Shown here: piece by piece, positions 22,083 to 34,576 of the stretch
Position numbering within the stretch: the stretch's first letter is position 1
Layout: the number at the start of each line of letters is the position of its first letter
Source of the DNA: Ilex aquifolium
Taxonomy: Eukaryota; Streptophyta; Magnoliopsida; Aquifoliales; Aquifoliaceae
Length of the DNA: 64,000 nucleotides
NCBI GenBank assembly: GCA_951799425.1
Contig: OX637403.1
Location: forward strand, 22,906,811-22,970,810
Direction: 5' to 3'
Notes under the pieces: generated by a model
What the model was told of the DNA's origin: nothing
The model's input: only the letters and a program-made list of their open reading frames with translations
The model's database searches: none
Made by a program: the position numbers and the translations under genes

Positions 22083-22669
22083 AATCTAAAATGTTCGCGA
22101 ATACTAATATTCTGAGGATGAATCTGCTCAAGTTAGTATTGCATCTGTTTGAGGAATTCAAATGAGAAAATGTACTTTGTGTGATATGGTCTTGTGTTAA
22201 GTTAGCATTTTTACCGCAAAATCTCTTTCATAGTTTTTGGATTATTTAAACTAAAACTCCTAAAGAGCAAACTGAGCTTCAAGAATGAACATCAGAAACA
22301 GAAAGGATAAGTATTGAACTTTTTTTTACCGAGTATAGATCTTTAGCTATCCATGGATAATCAAACCAATTGTTAAGTTTCTGGGTAACAAAAAGGACCC
22401 AAAAAAAAACAAAGAAAAAGAATTTTTGATGTTTATGGTTTTGAACCTGTGACTTTGACAGGGTACTGAAACAACATCACATGAGCTAACTTGTATGTGT
22501 GAGAGACTTCAGTGTTTACAAGTTTCTACTTGTTAAGCTAATTGCATATGGAAAAAATATTCTCTTGATATGTTAAATTACTGCCATGAATTCTCAGGAG
22601 AGTCCATTCATCTTGTTTATTTGTCTGCAATCGGTTGATGCTCATAGACGTTGTTGCTTCCATTTCTAG
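22083..22669. other. SYT4 intron 4, part downstream of the copia insertion
   Basis: Intron sequence ending in the acceptor ttctag before exon 5. No other feature was seen. Confidence 0.6.
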
Positions 22670-22791
22670 GAGTATCTGTTCTTGAAGGTGATGCTGGAGA
22701 AATTACTATGGAATTGGAGTTGCAGTGGGATGGAAACCCCAGTATTGCACTTGATGTTAAAACGAGAGTCGGTGTGGGACTACCTATACAG
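22670..22791 (+). CDS. SYT4: SYT4-like exon 5
   Basis: It encodes GVSVLEGDAGEITMELELQW and then DVKTRVGVGLPIQ, SMP domain. It starts in phase 1 (acceptor ttctag|GAGTATC) and ends in phase 0 (CAG|gtgttg). Confidence 0.9.
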
Positions 22792-24315
22792 GTGTTGTTC
22801 AACTTTTTGCTTATCTCCGTTGTGATTATCTTTTAATTCAATTCTTTTTTGTTAATCTCAGAACTAGAATAGGAATTTTAGACATTTACCTTTGTGAGTT
22901 GAGTACTCTACAGTGCCAGAAATAACCAAAGAATTAAATCAGAACATTTAAAATGATACATAGTACCATGTGAGATTCAGAATGAAAAGTGGGATATATT
23001 GGGCTTATGCTCATTTACAAAACCTTTGTAAGTGAACCGCTGGACCTAAGTCAAAAATTTGACCAATTATTTCCTCCCTAGATCTCTCTCTCTTTCTCTC
23101 TCTCTCTCTGTTTGGGAGGTCAGGGTTCACAGCTATGTATGAACATTACAATATATCTTCACACTAAGATATATCTATTTTACAATCAAGTACAGTCAAT
23201 CTATACACTATGGACGGACAGATGAGGGAGCACCCAAAGAGGACCAAGAGAGAGCCCTCCTAGATTGATAAATATATTGCACATTCAACACCATAACACT
23301 CTGAACTTGTTGGATTCACATTTTTCTTCTAGTCCAATTTTTTTCCCCTGGCAAGTAGTTTTTTTGGAATATTGACCATTTAACACATGTTCTTCTGAAA
23401 TCGCTTCTTGATGAAGATGCACATGCATCAGATCATTCTGCAGAATCTCAGTTTCTTAGTTTACTTGTGCAGAAAAATACCTTTCAAATGATGGACCAAA
23501 GACGAGTTATCTTTTGTGGGAATTGCACACCATATTGGGACAGCCTGGTTCAAAGTCATGACAGTCTGAGATTGGTTTTAATTCACAGAATGAATAATTC
23601 ATTCATTCTCTTATCTGTGAATTCCACTTCCCCTTCTTTTTTCTTTAGAATCTGCAGTTTGCACCTCCCCACTTCTTCATGTGTTGTGTCTCTGAAATAT
23701 CTTCACTTAGAAGAAAAATCCCCCTCCCTCTTCCGCCCCACTCCCATAACCTAAGTAGAACCCCCACCCCAAAAAAGAATCCTGACAACATTGGGATGTG
23801 ATTAGAACTTATCAGCAAACCAGCAGGTGCCTTCTTTCTGTTTCCAGTTGTTGAACCAATTGCTTTTGCCTCAAGATAGACAAACTTTTTCTTGATTGAA
23901 ACAATATGTTAAGCTCCTTCAGTATGTATGTGGAACAGAAATTTCTGCTATCCGAGTTTTGTCACTATTTTGTATCAATCCAAGTGGAAAATGTTTCCGA
24001 TCCCACGCAATTATCACCTAGTATCTTCCAGCTTTATTGGAGTTTGCTGATAATGAAGCAACATTTATTTGCGAGCATAAGAGTGCATATGTTTAAGCAG
24101 GTTCAGTAATGAACTGCAATTTGCTGCAATGAAAAAGATGTAAGCATGTGTTCCTTAAAAATTAATTTTTGCATGGAATGCAAACTTTATTTTTCTATTT
24201 TGAAGGATATCACTGTAAAATTTGATTCCCCGGCTACAGACCAAGTGTATTTAGTTATTGGAAATTTACTACTAGATGTCACTTAGTAATATTTTGATCT
24301 ATTTATTCTTTCTAG
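22792..24315. other. SYT4 intron 5
   Basis: It contains a (CT)n tract near 23081-23109 and no recognisable exon or element with boundaries. It ends in ttctag before exon 6. Confidence 0.6.
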
Positions 24316-24417
24316 GTGAAAAATATTGGATTCACAGGGGTTTTCAGATTGATCTTCAAACCACTAGTTGACGAGTTTCCTTGTTTTGGCGCTATTTGTT
24401 ACTCTTTGCGAGAAAAG
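24316..24417 (+). CDS. SYT4: SYT4-like exon 6
   Basis: The 34 codons (VKNIGFTGVFRLIF then PLVDEFPCFGAICYSLREK) are highly conserved SMP sequence. Both splice sites are canonical, phase 0. Confidence 0.92.
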
Positions 24418-24640
24418 GTGACTCCTATTTATGGTTTGCAATGTATTTTTTTAAAAGACAACATCAGAAAATTTTGAAAATATTTTATTGTTCATGATGC
24501 ATGCATGCTCACTTCAGGTGCATATCTCAAAGATCTAGATTTTTATTCTAACTGATTAAGAGATACTTGTGTATGCAGTTGTGATTTGCCATACAGATTT
24601 TTGGTTTTTGATTATTATATCCCTTCTATTTCTGTGGCAG

Positions 24641-24715
24641 AAAAATGTGAATTTTACGCTAAAAGTTGCTGGTGGTGATATATCAACAATTCCAGGAATT
24701 TGTGATGCTATCGAG
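24641..24715 (+). CDS. SYT4: SYT4-like exon 7
   Basis: The 25 codons (KNVNFTLKVAGGDISTIPG then CDAIE) have acceptor tggcag and donor GAG|gtttgg, phase 0. Confidence 0.92.
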
Positions 24716-25979
24716 GTTTGGAAATTTGTATTATATCTTTTTTTTTTTCTATCACATGAATATATAACAAAATGGCTGTCCATATATGTTAAAGTTTGTT
24801 TACAAGAACATGTGTTAATCCAATTGTATTATTTGTATATTGAATGTGAAAAGACATTGAATGGATGGAGGCTTTATGACTTCTCGCATAAAATGCCTTT
24901 CACCATATACTTTCTTCCATGAAAAAGACAATTAATGATCTCTTCCTACAGAAGTTGTCAATTGCCACTGCATACATATATATTTGCAGGTGTCCATTAA
25001 GTACAAACTGTTAATGTTAATCCCTCAGACAAAATATGAATCGCCAGAATCATAGTGATCAATTGAATACCATTGTGATCATTACGCAGAATTAGCAGGG
25101 TAATGTCAAGTAGAAGAAGTTTCAAAGATACAGAGCTGGCGTTCCCTCCTGTTAATAGTTCCACTGGATTTTGAGACCACAAGAAACAAAATGATTCCAT
25201 TTCTCCAAATATCCTTTTGCCAAAAAGACTCCATTTAATTGTTTTCTTTCATACTTCCCTAAAATCAGCATAGTAAATGATTTCAGTTTTTTAAATCATC
25301 GTGTTTTGATAAAAACCATGTTGGTGATTAAAGTGATAACCCCACATCAAAATGCGTGGAATTAGAAAATTCAAGCATTTCATTCCAAAAAAGTGTATGC
25401 ATTTCACCTAAAGGTTTCAATATTAAGGCTCAAACTTTCTGGGAATGATATGCTATTCTGGTGCAACTATCCATGAATAAATGTGGAAAATCTTGTATAT
25501 AAATGATATGGCAATTGATGAAGCTGCAATAACTTTTGCGTAAGAAAGTGTTTCAGGAAATATAGGATGGGATTCGGTTTTTACAAGTTTGATCTCTGTT
25601 ACTGAGATAGTCTAATCAATGATGCCCCAAGGCTCCAACCCTGACCAGCTTCTTTCTATGATTGCTGTAATTCATTAGACTTGTGTCCCTTTTCTTAATA
25701 ATTCATTTTCAGAACAGGAAACAACTATCTGAGTATCATTATCCTGCTTGCAGAAGCACGCGAAATATTAAGACAGAAAAAAAGGTGGAGTAATAAATTC
25801 TAAAGCTACAAAAGATTCAGGTGTTGCAACATCTATTATACAGCCCAACTTTATAAATACTAATGCAGTGTTGTGTGATTAACTCTTCTCATGCCTTATT
25901 CGCTACCAGTTCTGTAGTTCATTAAAGTGCATATGGATGACATGTTTATTTGATGAAAATATCATTTTGTTTTGCATAG
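24716..25979. other. SYT4 intron 7
   Basis: AT-rich intron of 1264 bp with no recognised repeat boundary or gene. Confidence 0.6.
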
Positions 25980-26059
25980 GACACATTACGAGATGCTATT
26001 GAGGATTCAATTACATGGCCAGTTCGTCAAATTATACCCATATTGCCGGGGGATTATAG
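25980..26059 (+). CDS. SYT4: SYT4-like exon 8, end of the SMP domain
   Basis: It encodes DTLRDAIEDSITWPVRQIIP and then ILPGDY, the conserved SMP end and linker to C2A. It ends in phase 2 (TATAG|gtatgc). Confidence 0.92.
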
Positions 26060-26448
26060 GTATGCTATTATTTTCAAAAACCCAATTTCTCCCTGTAGTA
26101 AATCACCAGTTTTGTTTGGTTGTGTCCTCCTTCTAAATCAATCCATGTCCGCAGTTGAGTCTCAGTATCTGTACATATTGTTCAAGCATGTGATGACCGT
26201 ATTTGTAGCAGAACACAGAATACGACTTGACAATTAAGTGTTACAAAAGTATGCTCGAAGAATTAGAAAGAGAAGCATGTTAGAAAAGATCCACCATATA
26301 CTATCTCCATGTTTTATTGCCTATTTGATCTCACAAGGACCACACGTGCATTAGCTATGATTCTCGCTCATTCAACTAATAAGTGTATGTGATTGATATT
26401 TATTTGTGACGTAAGTAGTCATCTTCTATAGTGGTTGTTCTGTTATAG
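26060..26448. other. SYT4 intron 8
   Basis: Ordinary intron, acceptor ttatag. Nothing else was seen. Confidence 0.6.
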
Positions 26449-26599
26449 GGACCTAGAGTTAAAGCCTGTTGGAATATTAGAGGTGAAGCTCATCCAAGCC
26501 AAGGAGTTACTAGACAAAGACCTCATTGGGAGATCAGATCCTTATGCTGTGGTATTTATACGTCCACTACGTGACCGAATGAAAACCAGCAAAACAATT
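26449..26599 (+). CDS. SYT4: SYT4-like exon 9, first half of C2A
   Basis: It encodes DLELKPVGILEVKLIQAKEL and then LIGRSDPYAVVFIRPL, with the first Ca2+-binding loop Asp of C2A in the SDPY motif. Donor ACAATT|gtgagg, phase 0. Confidence 0.92.
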
Positions 26600-26681
26600 G
26601 TGAGGCAGTTCATTTAGCTTCGGTCAATTTTATTTTTCACTCTTCTTTTGGACCAGCATAACACTACAAATTCTCATGTAG

Positions 26682-26903
26682 AACAACCAATTGAATCCAA
26701 TCTGGAATGAGCACTTTGAGTTCATAGTTGAGGACGCTTCTACTCAGCACTTGACATTAAGGATTTATGACGATGAAGATATTGGAGCCTCTGAACTCAT
26801 TGGCTCTGCTCAAGTGCCACTGCAGGGTCTGGAGCCTGGTAAGGTGAAGGATGTATGGTTGAAACTGGTCAAAGACCATTGGGATAATAACAACAGGGGT
26901 CTG
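26682..26903 (+). CDS. SYT4: SYT4-like exon 10, second half of C2A
   Basis: The 74 codons contain LNPIWNEHFEFIVED and IYDDEDIG (Asp-rich Ca2+ loop 3), and then PGKVKDVWLKLVKD, typical of plant SYT C2A. Phase 0 at both ends. Confidence 0.92.
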
Positions 26904-27949
26904 GTGAGAATGTTGCCTTGATCTTCTTTTTACATTGCAGTGTTTCGTAGGGTTCATTATTATCTAAAGCATTTATATTGTCTTCTAAAATATATGCTCA
27001 AATTGTCTCTAAAACCAATTTTGAAAGAACCCTGCAAGCTAATGCCTCGAGCGAGTATAGTCACATTGAAAGAAACAAGGATGCATGAAAGTTTTTGAAC
27101 TTATCCAGTGGCTGGAATGTCTATGGTTTTCATGTCAGGGAGACTTCCATCAAAGATTAATAAGATAACTAGCAGCATCTCTTAAACATATTTGGCTGCC
27201 AACGGTGGATGGGTCGTTTACCCCAAGAAGAATAAGCCCTTTCTGAAGAAGATAAAACAAGAGAATAGCTCTAATCTTTAAGCAAAAACTTTAAGAAGGC
27301 ATCGAAGCCCTGTAAAATGAGAGTCAAATCTTTGTACTCATAGCCGCACAGCCTCCTACTCGTCTTTAAGGCTAACAGGATATTATTCGGCGTCAGACTC
27401 TATTACTACATGTTTTTTCTACATCATTTACACTTCTATAAGATTAAAATTTTACTAGTTTTGTTAAAGATATCCTTATATTCTAAATTCCTTGGATAAA
27501 TGATAATGATAGCCTTAATACTAGGTTCGACGGTTCACTGGCTCTTTGCCTTGTCTATAGCTTCCGACTTAGTAGTGCAGATGATGTTCTATCCAACTTG
27601 AAAATTTTCAAATGAGAAGCCCATATCCCTCTAGTTTTGATTCCAACAGTTATGTTGTTGCCGTTTTTGCAGTTTTGCTAGCTCATTTATTAGCGTTTCC
27701 TACATTATATGTAATAATTCTACTTAGCGTCTTTTATAATACATGTATCTATCTCTTCAGGCCGCAATAATCTTACTAAAAGCTTATGAAAAGTTCGTAA
27801 CCCTTTCAAAATATGAGTAGGGATTTGTTAGAGAATGCCATTGAAACCAGAATCAGTCAGACAATTATAAGACAAAAAAGTCAAAAAAATGGTCAGAATT
27901 CCTGTGTGAGCAAGCTATGGATGAACAATTTACATAATAAGAAGTGGGA
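26904..27949. other. SYT4 intron 10, upstream part
   Basis: Intron sequence before the solo LTR at 27950. No bounded element was recognised. Confidence 0.55.
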
Positions 27950-29035
27950 TGATTAAGGCCGAATAATCACATTTATTATTAGGAAAGATTGATTATTTAA
28001 CTATAAAAGTGTGATAAATATAAAATTTTATCCAAGTTTGGGTGTTATGCTATCAAATGTTGATTTGTGTTAATTTGCAGGACAAAAGCATAATTTTGGA
28101 GTTAAATTATGGGAAGACGAAGCATAGCTCAAAGGAAAACACACTGGATCACGCGTCCGGACGGAAGAAGAACATGCGTCCGGACGCGAGTGGCAGAAAG
28201 GTGATCGGAAGAAGAACAAACTTACTGGAAGTTGCGTCCGGACGGAAGATGAACACGCGTCCGGACGCATGTCAAGGATCTGCTGATGCCAGACTTAGAA
28301 TTCTGACGAAAATCAATCTCTTTCCTCGGGGGTTATAAATACAAATTGAAGACTGTGTAATGAGGATCGGGAACCATCTTTTTGCTCACAAATTCTTCAG
28401 TGTACTTTGCTATTCTTTTATTATGTCCGGCTAGAAGGTTAAGCTAGGGCTAGGGAAAACCTCTCAGTGAAATACGGTATTTTTATTGACTTTGTACTTA
28501 ATGATTTATGATATTGTGTTAATCTAGTTTCTAATCTTCTAGTAAAGTTTTTATTCTGTAAAAACTCCTGAGTTGTTGTGCCACGTACATCGATTGCTTG
28601 AGTTTCCCTGCGAATAAATAACTGGTTATTCCACGCTTGAAGTGTTAGCATTGTTTCATAAAATATCATGATTGATTTATTATTCAGGTTTCTGAATAAT
28701 CTTTTGGTTATAACTTTTGGTTTCATCACTTGATTTGTTATCTGAATTAACCGACATTTAATTCTTATTTCAAATTAAGCCTTGAGTCTTTCATTATTAC
28801 CGTATGACATTGAGAGGGAGTACCTGATGATCTAGTATTTTTATTACTGTTTTCCTTATTAAAGTCAGTTGTTTTCAATCATCAACTCCTCAAACGAACT
28901 GTCTCCTTTTTAATTTATTAGTGTTAGTGTGATTGTTGACTTGTTGCAATTCCCTGTGGATTCGACCTCGGGCTTCCGAGAATATATTACTTTGCTCAAC
29001 CGACGCTTGGGGTTTACACTTTTAAAGTTGAAGCA
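27950..29035 (+). mobile_element. solo LTR, 1086 bp, in SYT4 intron 10
   Basis: It starts TGATTAAGGCCG, ends GTTGAAGCA, and is flanked by a perfect TGGGA duplication (27945-27949 and 29036-29040). Four CGTCCGGACG palindromes (28154-28267) lie 66 bp upstream of a TATA box (ttataaata, 28333-28341). A U5-like 'ccctgtggattcgacctcgg' segment (28952-28971) is typical of plant LTRs. The open frame 28042-28338 lies within U3 and shows no protein family. Confidence 0.88.
28154..28341 (+). promoter_or_regulatory. LTR U3 with paired CGTCCGGACG palindromes and TATA box
   Basis: Palindromes start at 28154, 28177, 28235 and 28258, forming two pairs, each 23 bp apart, with similar spacers (gaagaagaacatg, gaagatgaacacg). 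The TATA box is at 28333-28341. Confidence 0.6.
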
Positions 29036-29553
29036 TGGGATAGTTGAGGGATTATTCTCATTCAGTCGGTCTACATTTTGTGCATCCCCAAGATTTTTAT
29101 TTGTCTCAGATATTCATATGCCATTAGCATCTCCTGAATTGCTGATTGCGGCAATGTTGAAAGACCTGTATCACTTGGTGTGTTGACATTCCAGTCCACT
29201 ACCCTTATGAGGGTGATCTCCTATAAATTCTAGGCTGGTAAGAGTAAAAGATAACCAGTAGAACACAAAATTTGTACAAATATGCTTTTTACTATTGTTG
29301 GTTGTCATTTGGATCTTCAATTTAGTTTTCAAATAAGACCTTTTCTTCTTATTCTTCTCAATTCTTTTGGTCCTACGGCTGGTTTGTATGCATGTATGTC
29401 AGGGTGTACTTGCATATAGTTATCATCTCACCTGTTAACCAAAATTTGAATCCTATATCTGCTATATTCATATACAAGTGCAGTGCAGTTGTATTGCTTG
29501 ATTTATTCTAAAACTTGTTGCCACAACCTGTCACAATTTCTCTCACCTCATAG
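29036..29553. other. SYT4 intron 10, downstream part
   Basis: Intron sequence from the right TGGGA duplication to the acceptor cctcatag before exon 11. Confidence 0.6.
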
Positions 29554-29841
29554 GTGCACGTGGAGCTTTTATATTGTCCTTATGGAACAGAGAGTACATT
29601 TAGAAATCCTTTTGACCCGGACTTCAGATTGACATCGTTGGAGAAGGCACTTAAATTTGGAACAGAAGCTGCTGATCTTAAAAAATCTGGCTCACAAAGG
29701 AAAAGGGATATCATTGTAAGAGGAGTTCTTTCTGTGACAGTGATATCTGCAGAGGATTTGCCGGCTGCAGATCTGATGGGAAAGTCTGATCCATATGTTG
29801 TACTTATAATGAAGAAATCCGAACAGAAAAACAAGACAAGG
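29554..29841 (+). CDS. SYT4: SYT4-like exon 11, linker and first half of C2B
   Basis: The 96 codons contain VHVELLYCPYG, NPFDPDFRLTSLEKALKFG, and then RDIIVRGVLSVTVISAEDL and LMGKSDPYVVLIMKKSE. The CPYG / NPF / SLEK pattern is closer to SYT4 than to SYT5. Donor AGG|gtaaga, phase 0. Confidence 0.92.
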
Positions 29842-30148
29842 GTAAGATTCTGATTGCCCGGTTCACATTACATCTCGTTTGGCTCATAATTTTAAACTAC
29901 AGCAATGGTAATCTTAACTACATAACTAATACCACTAGGGGGGGGGGGGGCGGAGGTGAATGTGAGGACCTCTGAGTGATTGTATTCACCAAGGATAGTT
30001 AGCAGCTCACAAAGAGAGAGGGAAAAATTATTATACAGATAGTCAAATAAAGCCCTTCTGGCCACAGTACCCCATTTTATTGTCAAACAGCACAAGGGAA
30101 AGTGTTGGGAAAGACCAATAATTACTGTTATAATCATTTCCCTTTTTG
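29842..30148. other. SYT4 intron 11 before copia 2, with a G13 run
   Basis: It holds 13 consecutive G at 29938-29950. No gene is present. Confidence 0.6.
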
Positions 30149-30153
30149 GTCGT

Positions 30154-30313
30154 ACTTGAAATTAACGTGAGTGAAAAGGGATACAAACTAAGTGTAGATC
30201 CCCCGTATATATAGTCAAATAACAAAGGTACAATAAGAATAAACTAGGAAAAGAAAAACCCTAATAAACTAGGAAACGGTAAAACCCTAATAAATTAGGA
30301 AATAACTCCAACA
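30154..30313 (-). repeat. 3' LTR of copia 2
   Basis: On the minus strand it runs TGTTGGAGTTATTTCC...CAAGT. It has a TATA box (ctatatatacggggg) and differs from its partner at four sites. Confidence 0.85.
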
Positions 30314-33300
30314 CTCCCCCTCAAGCTAGGCGCAAAAATATCAACTAAGCCAAGCTTGACAACCGAGTCCTGAAGAATGGATAGAGTGACAGGTTTTGTG
30401 AAAACATCCGCAACCTGATCATTGGTCCCCACAAACAATGGAGTGACAATACCACATCGAACTTTCTCCCGAAGAAAGTGAACATCAATCTCTATATGCT
30501 TCGTCCTCTCGTGTAGTACAGATTCAGAAGCGAGTTGAATAGCAGATCGATTATCACAATATAATGTGGATGGAGAAGTCACTAGAAATTCCAACTCGCC
30601 AAGAATCGATCGTAACCAGATAATCTCATACGTGCCAAGTGCCAGTGCCCGATACTCTGCCTCTGCTGATGAGCGGGAGACAACTGCCTGCTTCTTGCTC
30701 TTCCAAGAGATAAGATGAGTCCCTCGAAAAGCACAGAAGCCCGTAGTAGATCGACCATCACACGCTCCCCCATAATCTGAATTTGAATAACAAGCTAGAG
30801 AACTAGTCTGAGATCCTGATGCATAGAACAACCCAAGTCCAGGACAAAACTTGAGGTACCGAAAAATATGATAAACTGCATCAAGATGAGGCTGACACGG
30901 CCTGTGCATGAACTGACTAACTCGGCTGACAGCGAATGAAATGTCTGATCTAGTGTTGGCTAGGTAGATAAGTCTACCTACCAACCTCTGATAAACAGTC
31001 GGATCTCTCAACTCCTTACCTTCAGCAGTAAGCTTCAGGTTTGGAATCATGGGTGATGATGCCGGTTTGCACCCTAGCATCCTAGTGTCTGAGAGAAGAT
31101 CCAAAACATACTTTCTCTGAGAAAGGACAACACCTCTGCTGTTACGGGCAACCTCAATCCCAAGAAAGTATCGTAGAAATCCAAGGTCCTTCACATCGAA
31201 GGCCTTCCCAAGGTCTACCTTGACCTGTGCAGTCCCAGAAATATCATCCCCAGTAATAATAATATCATCAACATATACCAAAAAGATGACACACTGTCTA
31301 TAAATATTCCGTCGAATAAAGCAGGTATGATCAGAATGACATCTGGTGAACCCCAAACGTACGACTACATCACTAAAACGAGAGAACCAGACTCGTGGTG
31401 ACTGTTTCAGTCCATAAAGAGACTTACGCAGTCGACATACTTTTCCAGCATACTCCCCCTCACCACGAAAGCCCGGTGGTGCATCCATATAAATAATCTC
31501 ATCCAGATCACCGTGAAGAAACGCATTCTTCACATCTAACTGATTAAGAGGCCAAGAGTTCTCTGCTGCTATAGAAATAATCAACCGAACAGTAGTCAAT
31601 TTTGCCACGGGGGCAAATGTAGCACTAAAATCACGACCTCGTACCTGAGTAAAGCCTTTCGCCACAAGCCTAGCCTTGTGACGATCAATAGTACCATCCG
31701 CAAGAAACTTCAGGGTGTAAACCCATCGATAGCCAACATGCTTCACCCCTGAAGGTAAGGAGACAAGGTCCCATGTATGATTACGCTGAAGAGCGTTCAT
31801 CTCCGTCTGCATGGCAAGAACCCACAGGGGCTCCTGCATAGCCTCTAAAACAAAGCGAGGAACTGGCGTATCTGATAAGGCCATGCTATAAGCTCGAAAT
31901 GTAGGAGACAGATCACCATAAGAAACATAAGCAGAGATCGGATATAAACTCTTGGCGGTCCAACCATAACGAACAACTGGACGACGATCACGCCGCGGAT
32001 AACGATGCCCTAAATCATCATCCTCCACTGACAATGTCTCATCAGACAAAGTAACTGGCTCAGTACCTGCAATCTCATCAGTACTAACAACAGGTGTATC
32101 AATATGCTCAACGAACTGAGAAGTATTACCTGCATCGCCTGAGGTAGAGGGGACATGAGCAGGGGGATGAGAGCGAGGGCGACGAACATAAACCTGCAAA
32201 GGAAGAGAGGTTGGTAACTCCGTACTATCAGGGATAAGTGGTGCTAGAGGAGGAGATACTGATGATTCTGTAGTGATAGTGACCAATGGCTCTGGCTCTT
32301 GTGGTAATGGAAAATCAAATAGAGTATCATCAACTGGAGGGGAAGACACAGGAATGGAAGAAAAATAAGGAATATGCTCAAGAAAGGTAACATCTAGACT
32401 ATGATACATACGTCGTCTGATAGGATCATAACACCGATACCCCTTAGACTGATGACAATAGCCCACAAAGACACAACGAATCGCTTTATCATCAAGCTTA
32501 TGTCGAGTAGGAGACCAATCCTGAACAAAACATGTGCAGCCAAACACACGAGGGGGGATCGAAAAAAGTGTCTGTTCAGGGAATAAGACCTGTAAGGGAG
32601 CCCTATGCTGAAGAACACGACTCGGTGTATGATTACAAAAAAAAGTAGAAGTCAAAACAGCAAAATGCCAATAAGATTTTGGTACCCCCATACCTCTAAG
32701 CATACAACGTACCATCCCTATCAGACTTCTATTTTTCCTTTCAGCAACTCCATTTTGCTCAGGAGTATATGGACAAGTGAGCTGCTGAAGGATACCCTAA
32801 GAAGAAAGGTGAGACACTAAGGCATCAGACACATATTCTTTGGCATTATCCGAACGAAGAGCACGAACAATGACATCGAATTGTGTCTTAATCATCTGGA
32901 GAAATTGAGTGATGACAGGGAGTACATCAGACTTCCTATGCAAAATGTAGACCCAAGTACAACGGGTATGATCATCTATAAATGTCACATAGTATCGGGC
33001 ACCTGACAGAGCAGTAATAAGAGAGGGTCCTCAAATATCAGAGTGTATTAGGTCAAATAGTTTGGGTGACTGGTGCATGCGAGGAATATAACTGGTCCGA
33101 ACATGTTTTGATAGGGAACATATAACACAGTCAAGTTTACTACTAACACAAGTTTTGCTCAAAGCAGGAAATAACATACATAAATATTTAAAATTTGTAT
33201 GCCCAAAACGGTCATGCCACAACTGACCAGTTTGTGATGAAAAATCATAACGACAAGTACTAGGTAAAATACTAGCATGCAAGCTAGGAACAGATAAAGA

Positions 33301-34119
33301 CAAAGCAGGTGATGGAGGTGGAGGTGGAGAAACTGGTGAAACCGGAGGTGGATCGCCTAGATAATACAATCCATCTCTCTCATGTCCCCTGATAATAATC
33401 CTCCTGGTACTCAGGTCCTGCAAATAACACGAATCAGATAAGAACACAACCGCACAGTGAAAATCTCTGGCTAACTGATGTACAGATAAAAGATTCATGG
33501 CTAGCTTTGGCGCATGAAATACCGAACGTAATGTAAAGCCATATGGGAGGCGGACTGTACCCCTACTAACAATAGGGGCATGTATACCATCTGTTAACTG
33601 AACTTGAGTATGTAATTTTTCTTTAAAAGAGGTGAAATGATGGGCCTCACCTGTCATATGACCATTAGCACCCGAGTCCAGCATCCAAAGGGGAGACGGA
33701 CTGATGCAAGTATGAAATGCACGAGGTATACATGTAGTAGTCGTAGCAGTAGTAGTCGAACCTTGAGAACTCAAGGCTGACATAAGAATATCTAAGCGAG
33801 AAGTGATAGCATCCATATCACTCTGCCAAGGAGGAGCAGTAGCAGTAGTAGCAGGAGCAATGACTGTAGGTGGTGGTGCCTCAACAATGGCAGCAGTACG
33901 GCTGCGAGGAGGTGGCTTAAGTTCCGGATGGAGTTTCCAACAGGTAGCCCTGAGATGTCCTAGTCGGCCACAATAATCACACTGACGAGAATCCCCATGT
34001 CTACGTTGATGTAGGGTACCCTGACGGCGCTGGGCCGAGCGCTGTCGATCCCTATACCCGGTGGAAGTACTAACAGATGCCTCAACGATAGGGGTCTCAA
34101 CTCCCTCAGTAGTAGTCAT
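30295..34119 (-). pseudogene. copia 2 polyprotein, gag deletion and two stops
   Basis: On the minus strand it begins with the same MTTTEG start as copia 1. After about 21 codons it jumps to the RQRSAQRRQG segment before the zinc knuckle (CDYCGRLGHLRATCWKLH), missing roughly 760 nt of gag. Protease (LDSGANGHMTG), integrase, RT with intact YVDD, and RNase H follow in one frame. Stops occur in integrase, where HSDIWGP has TGG changed to TGA (33031-33033), and at a Gln codon changed to TAG (32797-32799). The frame ends inside the 3' LTR, as in copia 1. Gag would have to be supplied in trans even before the stops arose. Confidence 0.9.
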
Positions 34120-34576
34120 ATCATCAATAATACTAGGGCACCCGTGACAAAAAAAAACTCTAAAATAAATAGAGAGATAAAATAAGGGAGAACAATATAC
34201 CTCCAGTCGACCAATAGCTACAAATAAAGAAGGTCCAGAAAGCTCCCAAATAATTAGATCACGGTGCCCAAATAATCAAGTCACGGTGGCCAGAAATTTA
34301 GAAAATATAAAAGTGATCTATTGAATCAAAAGCAGATCAACGAAGAGTGCGAAAAACGAAACCCACTCAACAACTTTGCAAATCAAATACCCATAACAGT
34401 CAAATTCGACACTGTTCACAGCGCGTGAACAGTACTTTGGCACTATTCACAGCGCGTGAACAGTACATCGGCACTGTTCACAGCCCTTTGGAACCGCAAA
34501 AAGTCTAGAAACAGTGTGGTGGCTGGTGGCTGCAATGTGGAGGAGGGGCTAGGATTAGAGTTAGGTTCTGATACCA
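34120..34576 (-). other. copia 2 leader with repeated palindromic words
   Basis: The leader between primer site and ATG contains 'gttcacagcgcgtgaac' twice and a third half copy (about 34415-34485). The unit CTGTTCACAGCGCGTGAACAG is an almost perfect palindrome. The leader is half as long as that of copia 1 and lacks its C/A-rich tract. Confidence 0.6.

Noticed and set aside
28042..28338. 98-codon open frame with repeated ASGRK-type motif
   Set aside because: The repeats are the CGTCCGGACG palindromes of LTR U3, not a protein.
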